The translations under genes and the position numbers were made by a program. From UBA668 sp039796575 (GTDB lineage: Bacteria > Actinomycetota > Acidimicrobiia > Acidimicrobiales > Ilumatobacteraceae): a DNA stretch of 64,000 nucleotides. The stretch's first letter is position 1. Each line of letters starts with the position of its first letter. Shown here one piece after another: positions 36,249 to 45,252 of the stretch. The notes beneath the pieces were generated by a model. The model saw only the letters and a list, made by a program, of their open reading frames with translations, was not told where the DNA came from and did no database searches. Location: the NCBI GenBank assembly GCA_039796575.1, contig JBDKJP010000097.1, positions 1-64,000 of the forward strand. Direction: 5' to 3'.

Positions 36249-37457
36249 TCAGTGGGCGGGGGTGGTCACCACGGCGTCGACGGCCGTGTTGCGGTTCACC
36301 CGCCACGCCACCGCCAGCAACGCTGCGACGCCGGTGATGACGCCGCCGAGCACCATCGGGCTCCACACGCCGAGGCGATCGAAGGCCGAACCGGCGAGCG
36401 GCGGACCGAGCACGCGACCGACCGCGTACGACGACTGCTGGAAGCCCATCGCCTCGCCGCGCCGTTCCTCGCCCGCCTCGCGGTTGACGAGCTCGATCAT
36501 CGACGGCGACACCACGCCCTGGCCGATGCTCACCAGCAGCAGGCCGAGCGCGAGCAGCAACCAGCTCCTCGACACGCCCGTCACCACCAGTCCGACGGCG
36601 ACCACCACGAGCCCCATGCCGTACAGCCGCGGCACGCCCACCCGGGCGGCCAGCTGCGCGAACCCTCCGCCCTGCACCACCACCAGCACGATGCCGATGC
36701 CCAGGAACACCACCGCGGTGGAACCTTCGGTGAGGTCGAACCGAGCGCTGCCGAACAGCGAGAACGTGGCCTCGAACGCCACGAACGCGAACGTCGTGAG
36801 GAAGCCGAGGAAGGCCAGGCGGCGCAGCGGCGTCTGCGACGGCACGTGGAAGCCGCGCTCCTGCTTCGCCGGCGTGGCGCGCTTCGTCTCGGGCAGGCGC
36901 ACGATGGCGGCCACGGCGTTGATGGCAGCGAGCGCGGCCGCCACGTAGAACGGCACGTGCGGGCCACCGAGTGCAGCCAGGCCACCGATGGCCGGGCCGA
37001 GCACGAAGCCCACGCCGAACGCGGCGCCGAGCATGCCCACCAACCGCGGACGCTGCGCCGGTTCGGCGATGTCGGCCACGGCCGCCTGCGCCACCGACAG
37101 GCTGGCGCCGCTGGCACCGTCGATGATGCGGCCGAGGAACAGCACCCACAGCGCGCCGGCGGCACCCGTGACGAAGCTGCCGATGGCCGTGCCGACCAGG
37201 GAGATCACGATGACCGGCTTGCGGCCGATGCGGTCGCTCAGCCGGCCGAGCAGCGGGGCGAACACGAGCTGCGCGAGCGAGAACGTGGCGAACAGCCAGC
37301 CCACCGCGTAGCCCGACGCCCCGAACCGCTCGGCGTACACGCCGAGGATGGGCACCACGATGCCGAAGCCGATGAGGTCGAGCGCGACCGTGGACCAGAT
37401 GGTCCAGTAGCCCTTGGGCAACGGGGTGCGCTCCCCCTTCTCGCGACGGCCTGACAC
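36249..37457 (-). CDS. MFS exporter, TetA-like 12-helix type
   Basis: 402 aa from GTG 37457, with ggagg immediately upstream. Twelve hydrophobic segments are visible. Loop 2-3 motif GRLSDRIGRKPVIV is the classical MFS signature, and GFVLGPAIGGLAAL in helix 5 matches the drug:proton antiporter motif C. It ends 22 nt before the acyltransferase start on the same strand. The substrate is unknown. Confidence 0.9.
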   Translation of the reverse strand: MSGRREKGERTPLPKGYWTIWSTVALDLIGFGIVVPILGVYAERFGASGYAVGWLFATFSLAQLVFAPLLGRLSDRIGRKPVIVISLVGTAIGSFVTGAAGALWVLFLGRIIDGASGASLSVAQAAVADIAEPAQRPRLVGMLGAAFGVGFVLGPAIGGLAALGGPHVPFYVAAALAAINAVAAIVRLPETKRATPAKQERGFHVPSQTPLRRLAFLGFLTTFAFVAFEATFSLFGSARFDLTEGSTAVVFLGIGIVLVVVQGGGFAQLAARVGVPRLYGMGLVVVAVGLVVTGVSRSWLLLALGLLLVSIGQGVVSPSMIELVNREAGEERRGEAMGFQQSSYAVGRVLGPPLAGSAFDRLGVWSPMVLGGVITGVAALLAVAWRVNRNTAVDAVVTTPAH

Positions 37458-37530
37458 GGTCCTCCGTTCTACCGCCTCCACACCCCCGCGATCCGCTTCT
37501 GCCCCGGAATCCCTCACCCCTGCGGCCACC

Positions 37531-37573
37531 GTGGGCAGGAAATGTTGCACCCTGCGCAACATTTCATGCCCAC
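37531..37573. repeat. Long palindrome, upstream copy flanking the DUF559 gene
   Basis: 18-nt arms (37531-37548 and 37556-37573) match at 17 of 18 positions around a 7-nt loop. The right arm reads gcaacatttcatgcccac. A second copy lies at 38520-38562 on the other side of the gene, sharing 16/18 left-arm and 17/18 right-arm bases. Confidence 0.85.
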
Positions 37574-37608
37574 GCACCGATGTGACACCCCTCGGGCACT
37601 CTCTCCAG

Positions 37609-38514
37609 ATGGATGCACGCTTTCGTTCCATCGCGGCACTGGCCGCCGAGCAACACTCCGTCGTCTCACTCACCCAACTCGCGAATGCCGGTGTGACACC
37701 CTCGATGCGCTCGAGGTGGGTCGAGCACGAACGCCTCGTGCGGCTCGGACCACGGTCGTTCCTCATCGGCGGCTCCGAACGCACCTGGCTGTCGGAGCTG
37801 ACGGCCGCCGTCGCCGATCACGACGGCCACTGCTTCATCGCCGGGCGCTCGGCTGGGCGGATGATGGCCCTCGACGACTTCGTCGGCGCCGACGTGGAAC
37901 TGCTCACGCCCCGAGCGACCCGCGGCCGCGCACGGCCCGGCGTGCGGTCCACGCGGATGCCGATCCCCAGCACCGATGTGCAGCGCATCGCCGGGCTGCC
38001 CGTGGTGCGGGCCGAACGACTCATCATCGATGCGCCGTTGTTCGACTTCACACGCGCCGAGACCGAGAACGCCATCGACTCCGCCATCCGCCGGCGACTC
38101 GTCAGCGAGCAGCGACTCCGCACTCGCGTGATCGCGGAGCATCGCCCAGGTGTCAACGGCAGCCGACTCCTGCTCGACGCGCTGGTCGACACCGGCGGCG
38201 AGAGCCGGCTCGAGCGCTGGTTCCTCCAGTTGTGCCGTGACCACCGCCTGACTCGGCCTTCGACGCAACGGGTGTTCCGTGATGGCAGCCGCACCATCGC
38301 TCGGGTCGACTGCTGCTTTCCCGGAAACCTGGTGGTGGAGGTGGCCGGGCACGGAACCCACGCCACCCGTCGGCAACGCCAGGTCGACGCACAGCGACAC
38401 ACCGAGCTCACGCTGCTCGGCACGAGGGTCCTCACGTTCACCTACGAGGACGTGCGCGACCGGTCCGGCTGGGTGGCAGCCACCATTGCTCGAGCCCTGC
38501 GCGTGGCGGCGTGA
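37609..38514 (+). CDS. DUF559/AbiEi-type protein, solitary
   Basis: 301 aa. The N-terminus (QHSVVSLTQLANAGVTPSMRSRWVEHERLVRLGPRSFLI, quoted only in part) is the winged-helix module found in AbiEi-type antitoxins. The C-terminal ~110 residues look like a DUF559/Vsr-like endonuclease fold: ESRLERWFLQLC, VDCCFPGNLVVEVAGHGTH with the D...E pair, and a closing VLTFTYEDVRDR block. No partner toxin is adjacent and no SD or TAnnnT box precedes ATG 37609. Two copies of a 42-bp palindrome enclose it, 36 bp upstream and 6 bp downstream, which suggests a mobile or selfish cassette. Confidence 0.75.
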   Translation: MDARFRSIAALAAEQHSVVSLTQLANAGVTPSMRSRWVEHERLVRLGPRSFLIGGSERTWLSELTAAVADHDGHCFIAGRSAGRMMALDDFVGADVELLTPRATRGRARPGVRSTRMPIPSTDVQRIAGLPVVRAERLIIDAPLFDFTRAETENAIDSAIRRRLVSEQRLRTRVIAEHRPGVNGSRLLLDALVDTGGESRLERWFLQLCRDHRLTRPSTQRVFRDGSRTIARVDCCFPGNLVVEVAGHGTHATRRQRQVDAQRHTELTLLGTRVLTFTYEDVRDRSGWVAATIARALRVAA

Positions 38515-38519
38515 CGTGC

Positions 38520-38562
38520 GTGGGCACGGAATGTTGCGCAGGACGCAACATTTCATGCCCGC
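38520..38562. repeat. Long palindrome, downstream copy flanking the DUF559 gene
   Basis: 18-nt arms (38520-38537 and 38545-38562), 15 of 18 paired, with a 7-nt loop. It begins 6 nt after the DUF559 stop and ends 7 nt before the convergent cysS stop, so it may also serve as a terminator for both. Confidence 0.85.
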
Positions 38563-38568
38563 GGTGGG

Positions 38569-39924
38569 TCAGCGGCGGAGTTTGGTGCCGTCCTTGGTGG
38601 TCTCGACGGTCCAGCCGGCGGCCTGCAGCTCGGCGCGCAGGGCGTCGGCGGTGGCGAAGTCCTTCGCGCCACGGGCCGCGTCGAGCGCGGCGGCCTTCTC
38701 GGCGGCCTCGGCCGGCACGTCGCCGCCCGCGTTGAGCACCAGGCCCACCGCGGTGCAGATCTCGTGCACCGCGGCGACGAGCGCCGGAGCCGCAGGATCG
38801 CCGGCGTCGAGCGCGGCGTTGGCACGGCGCACGGTGTCGAACAGCAGCGCCATCGCGGCGGTGGTGTTGAGGTCGTCGTCCATGCGCGCACGGAACTGCG
38901 CGATCACCTCGGTGTCGGGCGACGCTGCCGTCACACCGGCGGTGCGGGCGGCGAACGAGTCGAGGCCGGCCAGCGCCTTCACCGCGGCATCGATGTTGTC
39001 CTGCCCCACCGTGACCGGTCCGCGGTAGTGCGACTGCAGCAGCAACATGCGGTACGCCCGCGGGTCGTAGTGCTCCATGAGGTCGAGCAGGTTGGCCACG
39101 TTGCCGAGGCTCTTCGACATCTTCTCGCCCTCGGCGTCGACCACGAAGCCGTTGTGCATCCAGTGGTTGGCGAAGCGCTTGCCCAGCGCCACGGCCTGGG
39201 CGCGCTCGTTCTCGTGGTGCGGGAACTTCAGGTCCATGCCGCCGCAGTGGAGGTCGAACCCCTCACCGAGCAGGTCGAGGCTCATCACCACGCACTCGCT
39301 GTGCCAGCCGGGGCGGCCATCGCCCCACGGCGACGGCCACGACGGCTCGCCCGGCTTCGACAGCTTCCACAGCGCGAAGTCGGCCGGGTGCCGCTTCTGC
39401 TCCGCGCCGAACACCTCGCGTTCCCCGCCACCCTCGAGCAGGTCGGACAGGCGCTGGTTGGCGAGGAGGCCGTAGTCGTCGACCGACTCGACGCTGAGGT
39501 AGACGCCGTCGTCGGTGGTGTAGGCACGGCCACCGCGGGCCAGTTCGTCGATCATCGCGACCATCTCTTCGACGTACTCGGTGGCGTGCGGCACGTCGGT
39601 GGGGCGCTCGACGCCGAGCTTGCCCATCGCCTCGAACCACACCGCTTCGCACTTGTGCGTGATCTCCTGCCACGGACGGTCTTCGCGGTTGGCACGCTCG
39701 ATGATCTTGTCGTCGATGTCGGTGATGTTGCTGGCGAGGCGGACGCGGAGCCCGCTCCACTCGAGGTAGCGACGCAGCACGTCGTACACGAGCGTGGCGC
39801 GACCGTGGCCGAGGTGGGGCGGGCCGTACACCGTGGGGCCGCACAGGTAGATGCTCACCGTGCCGGGCTCGCGCAGTTCGAGCTCGCGGACCTGCCGGGT
39901 GGCGGTGTCGTACAAGTGCAGCAT
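38569..39924 (-). CDS. cysS: Cysteinyl-tRNA synthetase
   Basis: 451 aa from ATG 39924; TAGGCT lies 8 nt upstream. Class I synthetase with YLCGPTVYGPPHLGHGRA (HIGH-type motif and zinc Cys), GWHSECVVMS, HCGGMDLKFPHHENE and the EKMSKSLGN motif. I considered the mycothiol ligase MshC, but the CGPTVYG opening, the length and the C-terminal anticodon-binding domain (ALFDTVRRANAAL type) fit CysS. The downstream end meets the DUF559 palindrome. Confidence 0.93.
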   Translation of the reverse strand: MLHLYDTATRQVRELELREPGTVSIYLCGPTVYGPPHLGHGRATLVYDVLRRYLEWSGLRVRLASNITDIDDKIIERANREDRPWQEITHKCEAVWFEAMGKLGVERPTDVPHATEYVEEMVAMIDELARGGRAYTTDDGVYLSVESVDDYGLLANQRLSDLLEGGGEREVFGAEQKRHPADFALWKLSKPGEPSWPSPWGDGRPGWHSECVVMSLDLLGEGFDLHCGGMDLKFPHHENERAQAVALGKRFANHWMHNGFVVDAEGEKMSKSLGNVANLLDLMEHYDPRAYRMLLLQSHYRGPVTVGQDNIDAAVKALAGLDSFAARTAGVTAASPDTEVIAQFRARMDDDLNTTAAMALLFDTVRRANAALDAGDPAAPALVAAVHEICTAVGLVLNAGGDVPAEAAEKAAALDAARGAKDFATADALRAELQAAGWTVETTKDGTKLRR

Positions 39925-40056
39925 GGGTCGACAGCCTACGAGGCACACGGTGGACGAGTTCGCAGATTTCACCCATCCGCGCACGGACCGGCTCCGAAAC
40001 ATGGGCACGTGCTGATGATTAGCACTAAACCCACCCCCACACCCCAGGAGCCCACC

Positions 40057-40668
40057 ATGAAGCGCAAGTTCCTCGCCGTCATCGGTCTCGGCCTCGCCGC
40101 CGCCGTCGCCGTCCCCGCCGTGGCGCCCGTCTCGGCCGCCACCCGCCCGACGCTGGCCCAGATCCTGCTGTCCGACAGCAAGAAGGACGCCAAGAACGGG
40201 TTCGACGCCAACCCGAACGACTTCGACATCGTCACGCAGGCCGTGCTCGCCTTCCCCGACCTCACCGCCGCCGCCAGCAGCCCCGGCACGCTGACCGTGT
40301 TCCTCCCCACCGACTACGCGTTCCGTGCGCTCGTGCGTGACCTCACCGGCACGACGATGTTCAAGGAGAGCGACATCTTCAACGCCGTCGTCGGCCTCGG
40401 CCTGCCCACCGTGAAGGCCGTGCTGCAGTACCACATCCTCGGCACGCAGGTCGACTACCGCACGGCCCTCAAGGCCGACGGCGCCAGCCTCACCACGCTG
40501 CAGGGCGGCACCATCACCGTCGACGTCACCGGCCGCTTCTTCAAGCGGGTCGTGCTCCAGGACAAGGACCCGGACCTGCGTGACCCGAAGGTGGTCATCG
40601 CCGACATCCGTGCCTCGAACGGCATCGCCCACGCCATCGACCGGGTACTCCTGCCCATCAACGTCTGA
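40057..40668 (+). CDS. Secreted fasciclin-domain protein
   Basis: 203 aa, ATG 40057 with caggag upstream. A clear Sec signal peptide (MKRKFLAVIGLGLAAAVAVP) and AxA-type cleavage near VSAAT. The single FAS1 domain shows LTVFLPTDYAFRAL and the H1/H2 boxes, with YHILGTQV and IHAIDRVLLP-like ending AHAIDRVLLPI. FAS1 proteins are extracellular adhesion or surface proteins. A long perfect hairpin terminator follows 30 nt after the stop, so it is probably a single-gene transcript. Confidence 0.88.
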   Translation: MKRKFLAVIGLGLAAAVAVPAVAPVSAATRPTLAQILLSDSKKDAKNGFDANPNDFDIVTQAVLAFPDLTAAASSPGTLTVFLPTDYAFRALVRDLTGTTMFKESDIFNAVVGLGLPTVKAVLQYHILGTQVDYRTALKADGASLTTLQGGTITVDVTGRFFKRVVLQDKDPDLRDPKVVIADIRASNGIAHAIDRVLLPINV

Positions 40669-40698
40669 CCCACACGTCGGCAACGGTTCCCCCCACGC

Positions 40699-40740
40699 AC
40701 GGGCCGGGGACCCTGGGATTCACCAGGGTCCCCGGCCCGT
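40699..40740. terminator. Perfect 18-bp stem terminator
   Basis: acgggccggggaccctgg pairs perfectly with 40723-40740 around the loop gattca. There is no T-tract. It separates the fasciclin gene from valS. Confidence 0.85.
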
Positions 40741-40763
40741 CCGTTCGGTAGCCTTGGCGAACT

Positions 40764-43319
40764 ATGGCGAACATCCCTGACAAGCCGTCCCTCGACGGCA
40801 TCGAGACACGCTGGATGCAGCAGTGGGAAGCCGACGGCACCTACCGCTTCGACCGTTCCGCGGGTCGCGACGAGGTATTCGCCATCGACACGCCGCCGCC
40901 CACCGTGAGCGGCTCGCTGCACATCGGCCACGTGTTCAGCTACACGCACACCGACACGGTGGCCCGCTACCAGCGCATGCGCGGCAAGCGGGTCTTCTAC
41001 CCCATCGGCTGGGACGACAACGGTCTCGCCACCGAGCGCCGCGTGCAGAACGTCACCGGGGTGCGCTGCGACCCGTCGCTGCCGCACGACCCGTCGTTCA
41101 CCGCACCGTTCAACGGCGACGTGCCGAAGGATCACCGGGCCATCCCGGTGAGCCGGCCGAACTTCGTCGAGCTCTGCCGTGAGGTCACCCACCTCGACGA
41201 GCAGGTGTTCGAGGAACTGTTCCGTCGCCTCGGCCTCAGCGTCGACTGGTCGCTGCTCTACACCACCATCGGCGACCGCGCCCGCCGCGTCAGCCAGCGC
41301 GCGTTCCTGCGCAATCTCGCCCGCGGCGAGGCCTACCAGCAGGACGCGCCCACGCTGTACGACATCGACGAGCGCACCGCCGTGGCACAGGCCGAGATGG
41401 AAGACCGCGAGATGCCGGGCGCGTACCACCAGGTCGCGTTCCACCGCACCGATGGTGGCGGCGACCTCGTCATCGACACCACCCGCCCCGAGCTGCTCGC
41501 CAGCTGCGTGGCCATGGTGGCGCATCCCGACGACGCCCGGTTCCAGCCGTTCTTCGGCACCACCGTGCGCACGCCCATCTTCCACGTCGAGGTGCCGGTG
41601 CTGGCGCACCCGTTGGCCGACCCCGAGAAGGGCACCGGCATCGCCATGATCTGCACGTTCGGCGACGTCACCGACGTCACCTGGTGGCGCGAGCTCAACC
41701 TGCCGTCGCGTGCGCTCATCGGGTTCGACGGTCGCTTCGCCTCGGAGTGCCCGTCGTGGATCACCGCGCCCGAGGGCCAGGCTGCGTATGCCGAGATCGC
41801 CGGCCTCGCACCGAAGCAGGCGCAGAAGAAGATGGTCGAACTGCTGCAGGCGTCGGGCGAGATGCTCGGCGACCCGCGGCCCATCACCCACCCGGTGAAG
41901 TTCTACGAGCGCGGCTCGCGCCCGCTCGAGATCGTCGCCACCCGCCAGTGGTACATCCGCAACGGCGGCCGCGACACCGAGCTGCGCGACGCGCTCGTGG
42001 CCCGCGGCGGCGAGCTCACGTGGCACCCGTCGTACATGCAGCACCGTTACGACAACTGGGTCGGCGGCCTCAACGGCGACTGGCTCGTCAGCCGTCAGCG
42101 CTTCTTCGGCGTGCCCGTCCCGCTGTGGTACCGGCTCGATGCCGACGGCAACCCGAAGTACGACGACGTGCTCGTGCCGAGCGAGGACCGCCTGCCGGTC
42201 GACCCCAGCACCGACTGCCCCGAGGGCTTCACCAACGACCAGCGCGGCGTGCCGGGCGGCTTCATCGGCGACCCCGACGTGATGGACACCTGGGCCACCT
42301 CGTCGCTCACCCCGCAGATCGCAGGTGGCTGGGAGGAGGACGACGGGTCGGTCTTCGAGCAGGTCTTCCCCTACGACGTGCGGCCGCAGGGCCACGACAT
42401 CATCCGCACGTGGCTGTTCGCCACGATGGTGCGCAGCCACCACCAGCACGGCTGTGCGCCGTGGCACAACGCGGCGCTGAGCGGCTGGATCCTCGACCCC
42501 GACCGCAAGAAGATGTCGAAGAGCAAGGGCAACGTGGTCACGCCGATGCACCTGCTCGAGCAGTACGGCACCGACGCCATCCGCTACTGGGCGTCGAGCG
42601 GACGCCCCGGCGTCGACACCGCACTCGACGAAGGGCAGATGAAGGTCGGCCGCAAGCTGGCCACCAAGCTGCTCAACGCCACGAAGTTCGTGCTGTCGTT
42701 CGGCGAGCCGCCGGCCGGCGCCGCCGCCACCGAGGCCATCGACCAGGCGATGCTCGCCCGGCTCGACGGCGTCATCGCCGATGCCACCACCGCGTTCGAC
42801 GGGTTCGACTACGCCCGCGCGCTCGAACTCGTCGAGGGCTTCTTCTGGTGGTTCTGCGACGACTACGTCGAGCTCGTGAAGGGCCGCGCGTACAACGGCC
42901 ACGGCGAAGCGGCCCGCGACTCGGCGCTCGCCGCGCTGCGCACCGCGCTGCACGCCGTGCACCGTCTGTTCGCCCCGTTCCTGCCGTTCGTCAGCGACGA
43001 GGTGTGGAGCTGGTGGCAGACCGGTTCGGTGCATGCGCAGACGTGGCCCACGCCGGGCGCCGGCGGCGACGCCGCGATGCTCGAGCCGGTCGGCTAGGTG
43101 CTCGCCGCCATCCGCCGCGCGAAGACCGAGGCCAAGGCCAGCCAGAAGGCCGCCGTCTCGGTGGCCGTGGTCAGTGGCCCGGCCGACGTGCTCACGATGG
43201 TGCAGGCCGCACAGGTCGACCTGTGCGACGCCGGCTCGGTGGCCGAGCTCCAGTGGGTGGAGGCCGAGGCGCTCGCCACCGACGTCACCCTCGCACCGGT
43301 CGAGCCGACCGAGGGCTGA
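40764..43319 (+). pseudogene. valS: Valyl-tRNA synthetase, interrupted by an in-frame amber codon at 43095
   Basis: Charges tRNA-Val. The frame from ATG 40764 gives 777 residues with the HIGH motif SGSLHIGHVFSYTHTD, the editing domain (DTTRPELLASCVAM), KKMSKSKGN and the anticodon-binding domain. TAG at 43095-43097 then stops it in the middle of ...LEPVG. The same frame continues without shift into VLAAIRRAKTEAKASQKAAV to 43319, which is the C-terminal tRNA-binding arm normally joined to ValS (total ~851 aa). A GAG to TAG change would explain it. It could be a true truncation, a two-piece protein restarting at GTG 43098, or a sequencing error. TAGCCT lies 9 nt upstream. Confidence 0.9.
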
Positions 43320-43330
43320 TCAGCGGCGCG

Positions 43331-44332
43331 TCAGCCGTTGACGTGCCAGCCGAGCAGCACCAACTCGTCGTCGACCACGCCGAACGTGACCGCGACCTGC
43401 GCAGTTCCTCGCTCGAACTCGGCGTCGAGGAACACGTTCATCAACTCCGTCGCACCCCCGAGCTGCGGCACGTCCTGTGTCTCACGGGAGTGATCCACGA
43501 CGGAGTAGTCGCCGGTGAACGGGCCGACGGCGCCGTCGATCTGCTCGAGCAAGCCCGCGATCTGGTCCTCGGTCGCCATGCCCTCGTGGAACAACGCGTT
43601 GATCTCGCTCGGGTCGCCACGCTCGATCGCGGCCATCACGTCGGCCACCATCGGCTCCATGTCGCGCTCGACCTCGAACGAACCGAGGCGATCGGCGGCC
43701 GGCACCTCGTTCACCTTCGCCACGGCACCGACCACACCGAGCACGAGCACGAACGCGCCGATCAACAACGCCAGCGGCCCACGGGTGTGCGGACGGTCGC
43801 GCCCCTCGCGATCGGCGAGCTCCTCGGCGGACTGCAACGACACCACCGTGGTGGACGCGGCCATGTCGCCCAACCGGCGACGGTCCTTGTTCGTCATCAT
43901 CGCCACGAACCCGACGAGGTAGAACGCGGGCAGCACGTCGATGCACCGGAGCAGGGTGCGCACCGCCACGGTGCCCGCCTTGGGTGAACGACCCTCGCGG
44001 TCGAGCACCGTGAGGCCGAGGAGCCGCTTGCCGGGCGAGGTGCCCGTGAGCAACTCGGTGACGCCGTAGTACACCGCCCACGCCAGCACGGCGACGAGCA
44101 GCCCGAGGCCACGCACCTCGACGCGGAACGTGCCGTCGCCGGTGGTCCGGTCGGACGACACGGCCACCAGCACCAACGCCAGCGGCACCGCGTCGATGAA
44201 CCCGGCAGCCACACGACGGCCGACCACCGACGGCATCGGCACCTCCTGCATGGGCGGCGCCACCGGGGCCGCAGGCGGCGCCCAACCCATCGGTGCGGCG
44301 GGTTGCTGGGGATCGATGGGTTCCATGGTCAT
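43331..44332 (-). CDS. RDD family membrane protein
   Basis: 333 aa from ATG 44332, overlapping the MscS stop (ATGA). A Pro/Ala-rich N-terminus leads to an RDD domain: VGRRVAAGFIDAVPLALVLV, LTGTSPGKRLLGLTVLDREG and MTNKDRRRLGDMAA. A fourth hydrophobic segment is at LALLIGAFVLVLGVVG, followed by a ~130-residue extracytoplasmic domain of unknown fold. RDD proteins are small transporters or membrane-protein partners. Pairing with a mechanosensitive channel suggests a shared envelope-stress role. Confidence 0.82.
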   Translation of the reverse strand: MTMEPIDPQQPAAPMGWAPPAAPVAPPMQEVPMPSVVGRRVAAGFIDAVPLALVLVAVSSDRTTGDGTFRVEVRGLGLLVAVLAWAVYYGVTELLTGTSPGKRLLGLTVLDREGRSPKAGTVAVRTLLRCIDVLPAFYLVGFVAMMTNKDRRRLGDMAASTTVVSLQSAEELADREGRDRPHTRGPLALLIGAFVLVLGVVGAVAKVNEVPAADRLGSFEVERDMEPMVADVMAAIERGDPSEINALFHEGMATEDQIAGLLEQIDGAVGPFTGDYSVVDHSRETQDVPQLGGATELMNVFLDAEFERGTAQVAVTFGVVDDELVLLGWHVNG

Positions 44333-45204
44333 TCCTCGACGGGTGGGGTGAAGTTGCGGAGCTCGACGACGGGTGCGGCCAGCGACGGCGCGGCGAGCTG
44401 CCCCGCCTCGAAGGCCTCGAGGGCGAGACGGCGCCAGCGACGACGAACGAGGTCGTGCGCGCCCGGCTCGGTGGCCACCGTCAGCCGGTAGACGTAGCGG
44501 TCGTCGGTGGCGTTCGTGACGCCGACGGCCGTGGGCACACCGACCAAGCGGTCCGCCACCTCGGGGTCGTTGCCGAGCGCCGCGCACAGGGCGGCGGCTT
44601 CCCGGTCGAGCTCGGCGAGCGAGGTCGACCGGGCGACCTCGAAGTCGAGCACCGCCATCGGCGACTTCGACAGGTTCGCGACGCGCAGCACGCCGCCGTG
44701 GGGCACGTGCCAGATGCCGCCCTGGCCGTCGCGCACACGGACGGATCGCAGCGTGATGCGCTCGACCGTACCGGTGGCATGGCCGAGGTCGACGACGTCG
44801 CCCACGCCGTACTGGTCCTCCGACAGCACGAACAGACCGGAGATCACGTCGCGCACCAACTGCTGTGCCCCGAATGCCACGGCGCCGCCGACCACGGTGG
44901 CCGTGGCCACGAACGCACCGATGTTGATGCCGAGCTCACCGATGATGGTGATGACCGAGACGGTCCAGATCACGCCGATGAGTGCGCCGCGCAACGCCCC
45001 GGCGAGCGCGCGTTGACGCCCCTCGGCCCGCGCCTTGTCGATACCGGGAAGCTCGATGGTGCGCTTCACGAACCGGCGGATCGCCCGCTGCACCAGCAAC
45101 GTGAGCAGGTACGCGACCAGCAACGCGAACGCGATGCGGACCGGGATCCAGAGATGCCAGGTCTCCAGTTGCTGCACCCATTCGGGCGGCGTTTCGGCGA
45201 GCAC
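44329..45204 (-). CDS. Small-conductance mechanosensitive channel family protein
   Basis: 291 aa from GTG 45204; no upstream in-frame start is better. Two to three N-terminal helices, then the pore-type helix region VATATVVGGAVAFGAQQLVRDVISGLFVLSEDQYGVGD (core of the MscS signature; quoted in part only) and the beta-domain DVVDLGHATGTVERITLRSVRVRDGQGGIWHVPHG. A normal soluble C-terminus follows. It overlaps the RDD gene and diverges from the LCP gene within 50 bp. Confidence 0.85.
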   Translation of the reverse strand: MLAETPPEWVQQLETWHLWIPVRIAFALLVAYLLTLLVQRAIRRFVKRTIELPGIDKARAEGRQRALAGALRGALIGVIWTVSVITIIGELGINIGAFVATATVVGGAVAFGAQQLVRDVISGLFVLSEDQYGVGDVVDLGHATGTVERITLRSVRVRDGQGGIWHVPHGGVLRVANLSKSPMAVLDFEVARSTSLAELDREAAALCAALGNDPEVADRLVGVPTAVGVTNATDDRYVYRLTVATEPGAHDLVRRRWRRLALEAFEAGQLAAPSLAAPVVELRNFTPPVEE

Positions 45205-45252
45205 GACCGCGACGATAACCCTGCGACCACACGCACTAGCCTGTTCATCGCA

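Noticed and set aside
38569..39924. Mycothiol ligase MshC instead of CysS
   Set aside because: The CGPTVYG opening, length and the KMSKS region fit CysS better; MshC is shorter and opens with a different motif.
43095..43097. Genome-wide recoding of TAG as a sense codon
   Set aside because: Other genes here end at TAG, for example the ABC permease at 22986 and the YaaC-like gene at 5213, so TAG is a working stop.
43098..43319. Independent 73-aa gene after valS
   Set aside because: It continues the valS frame exactly and encodes the ValS C-terminal arm, so it is the severed end of valS and not a separate gene, although separate translation cannot be excluded.
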